From the NCBI GenBank assembly GCA_035760645.1, contig DASTSO010000080.1:1-8394 (forward strand): 8,394 nt of DNA. The letters are read 5' to 3'. The notes below the pieces were generated by a model that did no database searches, had not been told where the DNA came from, and saw only the letters and a program-made list of their open reading frames with translations. The DNA is from DASSTY01 sp035760645. GTDB taxonomy: Bacteria; Gemmatimonadota; Gemmatimonadetes; Gemmatimonadales; GWC2-71-9. Positions within the stretch are counted from its first letter, which is position 1. Every line of letters starts with the position of its first letter. This document shows, one piece after another, positions 1 to 5,151 of the stretch. The translations under genes and the position numbers were made by a program.

Positions 1-36
1 ATCCGGACGCGGCCTGAGCGCGCACGATCGACGATC

Positions 37-65
37 TGGACACCGCCTGACGGCGGGCGTAACGT
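37..65 (+). promoter_or_regulatory. Candidate sigma-70-type promoter upstream of the lipoprotein gene
   Basis: TGGACA at 37-42 matches the -35 consensus at five of six positions. It is followed after exactly 17 bases by TAACGT at 60-65, which keeps the T, A and final T of a -10 box. Transcription would begin near position 72, leaving about 77 bases of leader before the ATG at 149. The spacer contains a CCGCC/GGCGG mini-inverted repeat (43-56). The same architecture recurs before msrA, which raises confidence, but the match was found by eye in GC-rich DNA and is untested. Confidence 0.35.
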
Positions 66-148
66 CACGCAGCAGGAGTCGCGGTTCCGGCAGGACCGGG
101 TGCTCACCCGGGCGCCCGCCGCTCGACGTCGCCGACCCTCAAATCCCC

Positions 149-1489
149 ATGCCCATGCCGACTGTTCGTCGGATCCACGCCGCCGTCGCCGGCGGGGCGC
201 TCGCGCTCGCCGTGCTGGGCGCCTGTCACCCGCCCGAGGCGCCTTCGGACCTCGGGCTCACGCTCACGAGTCCGCGAGTGGCGTGGAGCGAGGGTGAGGT
301 CCGTGTGCACGGCGCCGATCTTCGCGGGGCGCTCGCGCAGTCCGCGCGCGCGCCCCGGCTCTGGGTCCACGACACGCTCCCGCTCCTCACCTATCGGCTC
401 GACGACACGACGCTGGGCGGCCGGCTCCCGGCGCTGCGCGCCGGCACGGTCCCGCTCGCGCTGGAGCTCGACGGGGTGCGTCACCAGTTCGCGCCGATGC
501 AGGTGGCGGGGTTCACGGACGCGTTCACCCTGCCGGGCGAGGTCACCTGGGACCTGCTGCCGTATCATGTCGGCGGGCATCCCGCGGTGATCGCCGTCGG
601 CGGCGGGCCCAACGCGGAGCGGCGGGCGGGCGTGTACCAGCTCGACACGCGCACCGTCACCGCGTTCGGACCGCCGGTGCCGTGGGACGTCGTGCGCGGC
701 CCGGGCGTGAGCTACCGGCCCGGCGTCTTCCTGCTGAAGCCGGTCGCGAGCGACACCGTGGAGGCGTGGACGCCGTGGCCCACGCCGCGCCGGGTCAGTA
801 CGCACCCGGGGGTATCGTTCTTCCGGCAGCTCATGGAGCTCGGCCCCGACACCTGGTTCGCGAGCTCGCACCACCAGTTCACCGTCTCCTCGCCCGCCGG
901 ACCCTCCTTCGAGCGGGCCGAGGAGACGGAAGGCGTCCACATGTCGCCGCGCGGCGACCGGGCCACGATCCGGGTGGACTACGACGAGGCCGGGGCGCCG
1001 GTGTTCGATGTGCCCTCGGGCCGGCTCGCCTATCACGTGGCGGGCGTCCGCACCGTCCTCGGCGCGGACTTCAGCCCCGACGGCGAGCTCCTGGCGCTGG
1101 GCGGCACCCCCATCGCGTTCGACGGTCCCGGCCGCGTCACCCTGGTCCGCGCGGCGACCGGCGAGGTGCTGCGCGACACGGTCTTCGCGAGCCAGCGGCT
1201 TCTCTTCGGCCTCGCGTTCGACCCGGAGCAGCCGCTCCTCTATGCCGGCGTCACCGAGGTCGTCGGCGACTCCGCCCGCCCCGCGGTCCTCGTGCTGCGG
1301 CGCGACGACCTCCGGCCCGTCGCGAAGCTCGGTGTGCCGGCCGACGCGCCGGCCTGTCCCGTGACCTGCTACAAGGGCGTGCTCATCCGCAGCCTCGGGC
1401 CCGCGCTCTACGTGGTCGCCGCGAACGGCCCGCTCCGTGTCTGGCGCTTCGCGTTGCCGGCCGATCTCGCGGCGGTGGCCGCGCCATGA
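149..1489 (+). CDS. Putative lipoprotein with a beta-propeller-like C-terminal region
   Basis: The 446-residue product has a lipoprotein signal: basic RR at 7-8, a hydrophobic stretch at 11-23 and the lipobox L23-G24-A25-C26. It should be lipidated on C26 and anchored in a membrane facing the periplasm or the outside. Residues about 35-118 look like a beta-rich immunoglobulin/IPT-type segment. Residues 140-440 contain degenerate WD/PD40-type strands, clearest at the FSPDGELLALGG segment (308-319), HMSPRGD (264-270) and FDPEQPLLYAG (357-367). C403 and C407 form a CxxxC pair that could be disulfide-linked. No catalytic motif is visible, so a binding or scaffolding role is inferred. The start is ATG at 149; ATG at 155 would serve equally well for export. 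Neither has a Shine-Dalgarno sequence. Its stop overlaps the next gene by 4 nt. Family assignment beyond propeller-like is uncertain. Confidence 0.85.
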   Translation: MPMPTVRRIHAAVAGGALALAVLGACHPPEAPSDLGLTLTSPRVAWSEGEVRVHGADLRGALAQSARAPRLWVHDTLPLLTYRLDDTTLGGRLPALRAGTVPLALELDGVRHQFAPMQVAGFTDAFTLPGEVTWDLLPYHVGGHPAVIAVGGGPNAERRAGVYQLDTRTVTAFGPPVPWDVVRGPGVSYRPGVFLLKPVASDTVEAWTPWPTPRRVSTHPGVSFFRQLMELGPDTWFASSHHQFTVSSPAGPSFERAEETEGVHMSPRGDRATIRVDYDEAGAPVFDVPSGRLAYHVAGVRTVLGADFSPDGELLALGGTPIAFDGPGRVTLVRAATGEVLRDTVFASQRLLFGLAFDPEQPLLYAGVTEVVGDSARPAVLVLRRDDLRPVAKLGVPADAPACPVTCYKGVLIRSLGPALYVVAANGPLRVWRFALPADLAAVAAP

Positions 1490-2010
1490 GTGACACGGGC
1501 CCCGCGCCCGCCCGCCTCGAGGCGATCTGGCTCAAGCGCGCGCATCGCGGCCCGATGGACCCGGTCGCGCGGGCCGAGGCCGTCGCGGGCCAGGGGCTCG
1601 CAGGCAGCGTGGACCGCAGCCGCCGGCGGCAGGTGACGCTCATCGCGCGCGAGACGTGGGAGCGGCTCCTCGGCGAGCTCGGCGTCACCGCGGCGGCCGT
1701 GCCGCCCGTGGCGCGGCGCGCGAACCTGCTGCTCCGCGGCGTGGACCTGCGCGACTCGCGCGGGCGCGTGCTGCGCATCGGCGCCGGCCCCGCGGCCGTG
1801 CGGCTCCGCATCACGGGCGAGACGAAGCCGTGCGAGCGGATGGACGAGGCGTGGCCGGGACTCCAGGCCGCGATGCGCCCCGACTGGGGCGGCGGGGCGT
1901 TCGCGGAGGTGCTCGCGGGCGGCCCCATCGCCGTGGGCGACGTGGTGGCGTGGGAGCCGGCCGAGGCCCGGACGGGCGCACCCTCTCCCGCGCCCGGGTC
2001 CGCGGGTTAG
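1486..2010 (+). CDS. MOSC domain-containing protein
   Basis: This 174-residue protein consists almost entirely of one MOSC (molybdenum cofactor sulfurase C-terminal) domain. Diagnostic features are RRANLLLRGVDL (77-88), the RIG segment near 97-99, the conserved cysteine in KPCERM (C116), and the C-terminal pattern GGGAFAEVLAGGPIAVGD (135-152). In the family, the cysteine is thought to carry sulfur or bind a metal or cofactor. Stand-alone bacterial MOSC proteins are mostly uncharacterised and their substrates unknown. No signal peptide is visible, so it is probably cytoplasmic. The ATG lies in an ATGA overlap with the lipoprotein stop, which implies translational coupling, and no separate Shine-Dalgarno is seen. 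The same frame is open further upstream, but that stretch is arginine-rich and reads as a shadow of the lipoprotein gene. Length is normal for a single-domain member. Confidence 0.88.
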   Translation: MSDTGPAPARLEAIWLKRAHRGPMDPVARAEAVAGQGLAGSVDRSRRRQVTLIARETWERLLGELGVTAAAVPPVARRANLLLRGVDLRDSRGRVLRIGAGPAAVRLRITGETKPCERMDEAWPGLQAAMRPDWGGGAFAEVLAGGPIAVGDVVAWEPAEARTGAPSPAPGSAG

Positions 2011-2013
2011 GTT

Positions 2014-2027
2014 AGGGGGAACCCCCT
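2014..2027 (+). repeat. Short G5-AA-C5 inverted repeat after the MOSC gene
   Basis: AGGGGGAACCCCCT lies four bases after the MOSC stop and 14 bases before the GTG of the next gene. Its two arms, AGGGGG and CCCCCT, are perfect complements around AA; a real hairpin would open to a four-base loop with a five-pair stem. No run of T follows, so it does not qualify as a classical intrinsic terminator. It could slow polymerase, cap the 3' end, or be chance in GC-rich DNA. Confidence 0.35.
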
Positions 2028-2041
2028 CTCCAACCCGCGTC

Positions 2042-2425
2042 GTGTCCATGGTCCCCTTCGACGATTTCTTCGCCGGCTTCGCCGAGCTGATCCGCACGGC
2101 CTCCGCGCCGCACGGCTTCGTGCCGGCCGAGGAGGCGGTGGCGGTCGGCCGCTTCGGGAGCCGGATGGCCACCTTCCGCCGCGGCGGCGAGCTGCTCCAG
2201 CTCGTCTGGGACGGGCGCGAGCACTGGCTCGCCTTCGAGTTCCGCCCGATGCCCGAGTACAGCCCGGCGATCGAGTGGACCGGTCTCCTCAACGACCGCT
2301 TCGACGGCCGCCAGATCAGCCCCGACGACGAGCAGCGCCTGCGCGCGGGGCTCGAGGACGTGCTCGCCCAGGTCTGGCGCCGCCGCGCCATCGGCACCGC
2401 GGCCGGGCACCCGGCGTCCCGCTGA
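2042..2425 (+). CDS. Uncharacterised small protein (127 aa)
   Basis: I do not recognise this protein. It has no signal peptide or membrane segment and is probably cytoplasmic. Residues 5-22 form an amphipathic helix (FDDFFAGFAELIRTA). Residues 30-75 look like beta strands rich in aromatic residues (GRFGSRMATFRRGG, LLQLVWDGREHWLAFEFRP), and 88-117 return to helix. The alpha-beta-alpha layout is typical of small single-domain conserved hypotheticals. Coding is supported by near-complete G/C at third codon positions. The start is GTG at 2042 or ATG at 2048; neither has a Shine-Dalgarno, and I kept the longer form. It begins 31 bases after the MOSC gene, and its TGA is immediately adjacent to, or overlaps, the next reading frame, so the two probably share a message. 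Confidence 0.72.
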   Translation: MSMVPFDDFFAGFAELIRTASAPHGFVPAEEAVAVGRFGSRMATFRRGGELLQLVWDGREHWLAFEFRPMPEYSPAIEWTGLLNDRFDGRQISPDDEQRLRAGLEDVLAQVWRRRAIGTAAGHPASR

Positions 2426-2943
2426 CCCCATCGGTTCCCCCCACCGCCGAGGCGTTCCTCGCCGAGCACGGCGAGGCGCTCGCCCACAACCTGGGCCACG
2501 ACTGCTTCGTCGCCGCGCAGGAGATCTGTCGCGCGCTGGGCGAAGCGGGCACCCTCCCCGAGGGCGTGACGATCAACGGCGTGCTCCAGGTCGTCCTGAG
2601 TCTCCGCGCCACGCTCGAGCTGATGGCCGTCGAGCACCGCTTCGGCACGCCGGCGCACGACCGGCTGCTCGCGGCGATGGAGGCGTACTACGGCCGGACG
2701 CTGCTCGCGCAGGGGAGCTTCCGCACCTGGATCGCCGCGGCGCACGCGACGATGCGCCGCTCGGACGACGCGCGGCAGTGGCTCCGCCTCCACGCCGAGC
2801 AGCTCCTCGGCACGCGCGAGCCGGGGGACGCGATGTTCCACCTGGCGCTGGGGTACGGGCTCCGGGTGGGCGCGTCGATCGCGACCGTGGTGGCCGAAAA
2901 CGTGGGCGGGACGGCGGGAGAGGGCGGGACGGCGGGAGGGTGA
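2422..2943 (+). CDS. Uncharacterised helical protein, apparent CTG start
   Basis: This frame is clearly coding from about 2437 to the TGA at 2941-2943. The protein is predicted helical, with HGEALAHNLGHDCF near the N-terminus, a histidine/cysteine-bearing first helix, and a mid-protein segment LMAVEHRFGTPAHDRLL. I do not recognise the family. No ATG, GTG or TTG occurs in frame near the coding onset: the nearest upstream ATG (2275) adds about 50 arginine/proline-rich residues that look like a shadow of the preceding gene, and the next in-frame GTG would delete a well-formed N-terminus. CTG at 2422 overlaps the previous stop as CTGA and would give 173 residues, mirroring the ATGA junction at 1486. 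A -1 frameshift product or a sequencing error are alternatives. The C-terminus is a glycine-rich tail created by an 18-base tandem repeat. No Shine-Dalgarno is seen. Confidence 0.6.
   Translation: MTPSVPPTAEAFLAEHGEALAHNLGHDCFVAAQEICRALGEAGTLPEGVTINGVLQVVLSLRATLELMAVEHRFGTPAHDRLLAAMEAYYGRTLLAQGSFRTWIAAAHATMRRSDDARQWLRLHAEQLLGTREPGDAMFHLALGYGLRVGASIATVVAENVGGTAGEGGTAGG
2904..2938 (+). repeat. 18-base tandem repeat encoding a Gly-rich C-terminal tail
   Basis: Two identical 17-base copies of GGGCGGGACGGCGGGAG (2904-2920 and 2922-2938) are spaced at an 18-base period, so the reading frame is kept. They encode the low-complexity end GGTAGEGGTAGG of the preceding protein. The related 10-mer GGCGGGAGGG recurs in inverse orientation within the intergenic repeat at 4153-4184. 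Confidence 0.8.
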
Positions 2944-2958
2944 GGAGGAGGCGGAGGA

Positions 2959-2987
2959 TGGACTGGCGGGGAGGGGTTGGGTAGCGT
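2959..2987 (+). promoter_or_regulatory. Candidate promoter of msrA, possibly leaderless
   Basis: TGGACT at 2959-2964 and TAGCGT at 2982-2987 are separated by exactly 17 bases, the same layout as TGGACA-N17-TAACGT at 37-65. Only seven bases separate the -10-like box from the ATG at 2995, so the predicted transcription start falls on or beside the start codon. The absence of a properly spaced Shine-Dalgarno before that ATG (GAGG sits only one base away) fits leaderless initiation. Confidence 0.4.
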
Positions 2988-2994
2988 TCGAGGC

Positions 2995-3567
2995 ATGGGT
3001 ACCAACGCAGGATTACGACAGGGCGGCGCGAGGAGCCGCGAGGTGGCGACGCTGGGCGGCGGGTGCTTCTGGTGCCTCGATGCCGCGTTCCGGCAGCTGC
3101 GCGGGGTCGAGAAGGTCGAGTCGGGCTACGCGGGCGGGCACACCTCGAATCCTACCTACGAGCAGGTCTGCGGCGGCGACACGGGGCACGCCGAAGTCGT
3201 GCAGGTGACCTTCGACCCCTCGGTCATCACCTACGGCGATCTCCTCGACGTCTTCTTCACGATCCACGATCCGACGACGCTGAACCGGCAGGGCGCGGAC
3301 GTCGGCACGCAGTATCGCTCCGCCATCTTCCCCCACAACGCCGAGCAGCGCGCCGAGGCCGAGCGCAAGATCGCCGAGCTCGAGCGCGCGGGCGTGCACG
3401 ACGCGCCGCTCGTCACCGCGATCGAGCCGCTCGACGCCTTCTGGCCGGCGGAGCGCTACCACCAGGACTACTACGCCCGCAACGCGCAGCAGCCCTACTG
3501 CGCCGTGGTGATCGCGCCGAAGCTGGCGAAGCTGCGCACGCACCACTTCGAGCGGCTCGCGCGCTGA
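2995..3567 (+). CDS. msrA: Peptide-methionine (S)-S-oxide reductase MsrA
   Basis: MsrA reduces the S epimer of methionine sulfoxide, free or in proteins, using thioredoxin as the usual electron donor, and so repairs oxidative damage. The 190-residue protein carries the signature GGGCFWC with the catalytic cysteine at C24. It also has the family segments SGYAGGHTSNPTYEQVC, TGHAEVVQVTFDP and HDPTTLNRQGADVGTQYRSAIF, and the C-terminal YHQDYYARN and QPYCAVVIAPK. The cysteine in QPYC is the usual position for the resolving residue, suggesting a two-cysteine cycle. Length is normal for a single-domain MsrA; no MsrB domain is fused and no msrB lies in the window. No signal peptide is seen, so it should be cytoplasmic. 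ATG 2995 was chosen over TTG 2977 because it matches family length and the candidate promoter would leave the TTG untranscribed. It is probably the first gene of a run extending to 5849. Confidence 0.97.
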   Translation: MGTNAGLRQGGARSREVATLGGGCFWCLDAAFRQLRGVEKVESGYAGGHTSNPTYEQVCGGDTGHAEVVQVTFDPSVITYGDLLDVFFTIHDPTTLNRQGADVGTQYRSAIFPHNAEQRAEAERKIAELERAGVHDAPLVTAIEPLDAFWPAERYHQDYYARNAQQPYCAVVIAPKLAKLRTHHFERLAR

Positions 3568-3592
3568 CGCCGCCGCCCCTGCCCGCGCGGTC

Positions 3593-4138
3593 GTGATCAC
3601 GCTCGAGGAGCTCGCCGCCTGGGAGGACCGGCTCGCCCGCGAGGTCGAGGCGGTGGGCGCGCAGGCGGGCCCCGACCTCGCCGCGCGCGACCGCGCGCTC
3701 GAGCAGGCAGGCACCTATGCCGAATACGCGTCGGTCTTCGGCAGCTACGTCGAGTGGCTCGAGCTCGCCGACGCCCCCGCCGCCGCGCGCGAGGCGCTCA
3801 AGCGCGCCACGGCGCTCGTCTGGCTCGCGGGGGTGCTCCCGGCGCCCGCGACGGGCCTCGCCGAGCTCCCCGAGCAGGCGGTGCGCACGGTGCGCCAGCG
3901 GCTCGAGGCGGCCTGCCGCCGGGGCGAGCTCGACACGGAGCTCGAGTGGATGCTGCCGTGGTACTACGCGCTCGACCCGTTCGCGCTGGTGGGCCCGGAG
4001 CCGCTGCCCTCGCTCGAGGCGCTCGTCACCGACGCCGACGCCACCGCCTGGCGCCGCCTCGCCCCCGCGCCCGCCGCACCCGCGCTCGCCCACCGCGGTC
4101 TCCTCGGCCGCTACTGGGCCACACTCCCACGCGAGTAG
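3593..4138 (+). CDS. Uncharacterised helical protein (181 aa)
   Basis: I do not recognise this protein. It is predicted almost wholly helical: residues 3-55 contain a long acidic and basic helix followed by AEYASVFGSYVEWLELAD. Residues 60-110 hold two further helices with alanine-rich faces, loosely reminiscent of helical-hairpin or TPR-like packing but without a recognisable repeat consensus. A conserved-looking aromatic segment, LEWMLPWYYALDPFALVGPE, lies near 118-137. No signal peptide or metal motif is visible. The start is GTG at 3593, 25 bases after the msrA stop, with no convincing Shine-Dalgarno; no other in-frame start gives a better N-terminus. Third-position G/C bias and codon use match its neighbours. 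Its place between msrA and the DinB-like gene suggests co-transcription, but this does not define a function. Confidence 0.75.
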   Translation: MITLEELAAWEDRLAREVEAVGAQAGPDLAARDRALEQAGTYAEYASVFGSYVEWLELADAPAAAREALKRATALVWLAGVLPAPATGLAELPEQAVRTVRQRLEAACRRGELDTELEWMLPWYYALDPFALVGPEPLPSLEALVTDADATAWRRLAPAPAAPALAHRGLLGRYWATLPRE

Positions 4139-4152
4139 CCGCGAGGGCGACA

Positions 4153-4184
4153 CCTCCCGCCCTCCCGCCTTCCCGCCCTCCCGC
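4153..4184 (+). repeat. Eight-base tandem repeat between genes
   Basis: Four consecutive octamers, CCTCCCGC, CCTCCCGC, CTTCCCGC and CCTCCCGC, fill most of the 58-base gap between the stop at 4138 and the ATG at 4197. On the minus strand this reads as GCGGGAGG units, the same core seen in the coding repeat at 2904-2940 on the opposite strand. As RNA the plus strand is pyrimidine-rich and anti-Shine-Dalgarno-like, and it lies directly upstream of the real Shine-Dalgarno. Confidence 0.8.
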
Positions 4185-4187
4185 CCC

Positions 4188-4192
4188 GGAGG
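4188..4192 (+). promoter_or_regulatory. Shine-Dalgarno sequence of the DinB-like gene
   Basis: GGAGG is separated by four cytosines from the ATG at 4197. It fixes that codon as the start rather than any upstream extension of the same open frame. The adjacent CCTCCCGC repeats could pair with it and mask it. Confidence 0.7.
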
Positions 4193-4196
4193 CCCC

Positions 4197-4706
4197 ATGC
4201 TCGCCGCCGCCGTCCGCACCCTCCTCGTCCGCGAGCTCCGCGCGCTGCGCCGCGAGCTCGAGGCCTATCCCGACGACGCGAGCGTCTGGCGCCAGCCGCC
4301 GGGGCTCGCCAACTCCGCCGGCACGCTCGCGCTGCACGTGGCCGGCAACCTCCAGCACTTCGTCGGCGCCGTGCTCGGCGACTCGGGCTACGTGCGCGAC
4401 CGCGACGCCGAGTTCGCGCGGCGCGACGTGCCGCGCGCGGAGCTGATGGCGGGGCTCGACGCCGCGATCGCCGCGGTGGAGCACACGCTCCCCTCGCTCT
4501 CCGAGGCGCGCCTCGACGATCCCTATCCGGTGCCGGTCGCGGGTCACCTGGTGCAGACGGGCGAGTATCTCTGCCATCTCGCCGCGCACCTCGCCTATCA
4601 CCTCGGTCAGATCGACTACCACCGCCGCAGCGTGACCGGCGACGCGCGCGGCGTGGGCGCGCTGGCCCCCGCCGAGCTCGGCACGGCCCGGCCGCAGCCG
4701 GCGTGA
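4197..4706 (+). CDS. DinB-like (DUF1572-type) four-helix protein
   Basis: The 169-residue protein matches the DinB/YfiT-like putative metalloenzyme fold: a four-helix bundle with three metal-binding histidines. These are visible as H47 in LALHVAGNLQHF (helix 2) and H131 and H135 in the late-helix motif HLAYHLGQIDYHR. The motif HxxYHxGQI is characteristic of this superfamily, whose characterised members include thiol-dependent S-transferases using bacillithiol or mycothiol. The thiol and substrate here cannot be inferred. The region between the histidines (about 60-110) contains a loop with RRDVPRAELMAGLDAA. No signal peptide is seen; it is probably cytoplasmic. The Shine-Dalgarno GGAGG supports the start. 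The product ends in a low-complexity PAELGTARPQPA tail. It lies 58 bases after the preceding gene and 16 bases before the cupin gene, consistent with an operon. Confidence 0.88.
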   Translation: MLAAAVRTLLVRELRALRRELEAYPDDASVWRQPPGLANSAGTLALHVAGNLQHFVGAVLGDSGYVRDRDAEFARRDVPRAELMAGLDAAIAAVEHTLPSLSEARLDDPYPVPVAGHLVQTGEYLCHLAAHLAYHLGQIDYHRRSVTGDARGVGALAPAELGTARPQPA

Positions 4707-4710
4707 GAGC

Positions 4711-4716
4711 GAGGAG
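4711..4716 (+). promoter_or_regulatory. Shine-Dalgarno sequence of the cupin gene
   Basis: GAGGAG lies six bases before the ATG at 4723, immediately after the DinB-like stop at 4704-4706. It is the best-placed ribosome binding site in the window. Confidence 0.75.
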
Positions 4717-4722
4717 CTTTCC

Positions 4723-5121
4723 ATGCCCCCGCTCGAAAAGACCAACCTCGCCGAGGCGTTCGCGCGCATCGCCGAGCCGTGGCGGCCGAAGCTCGTCGCG
4801 CGGCTCAACGGCCAGGCGGTGAAGCTCGCGAAGCTGCGGGGACCGTTCCTCTGGCACCAGCACGCCGACGCGGACGAGCTCTTCCTCGTCGTGCGCGGCC
4901 GGTTCCGGATGGAGCTGCGCGACGACCCGGCCGATCCCGCGCGCGAGCGCACGCTCGCGCTCGCCGAGGGCGACCTCCTCGTCGTGCCGAAGGGCGTCGA
5001 GCACCGGCCGGTGGCGGACGACGACGCGGACGCCGAGGTGCTCCTCTTCGAGCCGCTCGGCACGCGCAACACCGGCGAGGTGGAGGACGCGCGGCTCACG
5101 GCGCCGACGGACGTGGAGTAG
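4723..5121 (+). CDS. Single-domain cupin protein
   Basis: A 132-residue monocupin. Cupin motif 1 is seen in HQHADADELFLVVRGRF, giving metal ligands H45, H47 and E52 with G59 closing the turn. Motif 2 is GDLLVVPKGVEHRP with H94 as fourth ligand. The full 3-His/1-Glu set is intact, so a mononuclear metal-binding beta-barrel is expected. Small cupins like this include mannose-6-phosphate isomerase-like proteins, dioxygenases and simple ligand binders, and nothing here fixes the substrate. Residues 1-40 form a helical N-terminal extension and 112-132 an acidic tail. No signal peptide is seen. It has a strong Shine-Dalgarno and lies 16 bases after the DinB-like gene, so the two are likely co-transcribed. 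Its TAG stop is also the first unit of the heptamer repeat that follows. Confidence 0.92.
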   Translation: MPPLEKTNLAEAFARIAEPWRPKLVARLNGQAVKLAKLRGPFLWHQHADADELFLVVRGRFRMELRDDPADPARERTLALAEGDLLVVPKGVEHRPVADDDADAEVLLFEPLGTRNTGEVEDARLTAPTDVE

Positions 5122-5151
5122 GGGCTAGGGGCTAGGGGCTAGGGGCTAGGG
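5119..5151 (+). repeat. TAGGGGC heptamer tandem repeat with G-quadruplex potential
   Basis: Four full copies of TAGGGGC (starting 5119, 5126, 5133, 5140) and a partial fifth (5147) span from the cupin stop codon to the GTG of the next gene. Five G runs of three or four bases are separated by CTA loops, a textbook intramolecular G-quadruplex pattern on the coding strand. Because the period is seven, TAG stops fall in all three forward frames. The last AGGGG (5141-5145) is five bases before the GTG and may act as a weak Shine-Dalgarno. Confidence 0.9.

Noticed and set aside
3..17. Possible 3' end of an upstream gene (frame ending PDAA, stop at 15-17)
   Set aside because: Only four codons are visible, too little to call; the rest of 1-148 holds only the candidate promoter.
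104..1036. Long minus-strand open frame opposite the lipoprotein gene
   Set aside because: Arg/Gly/His-rich low-complexity translation mirroring the GC-rich plus-strand gene; no recognisable motif or ribosome site.
1408..2841. 477-codon minus-strand open frame across the MOSC and two following genes
   Set aside because: It crosses several real plus-strand genes, has arginine-rich composition and is explained by high GC removing stop codons on the antisense strand.
2958..2984. Eight-codon mini-ORF (ATG at 2958) after AGGAGG-rich sequence upstream of msrA
   Set aside because: It overlaps the predicted promoter and would lie upstream of the predicted transcript start; the purine-rich lead is probably composition from the adjacent repeat.
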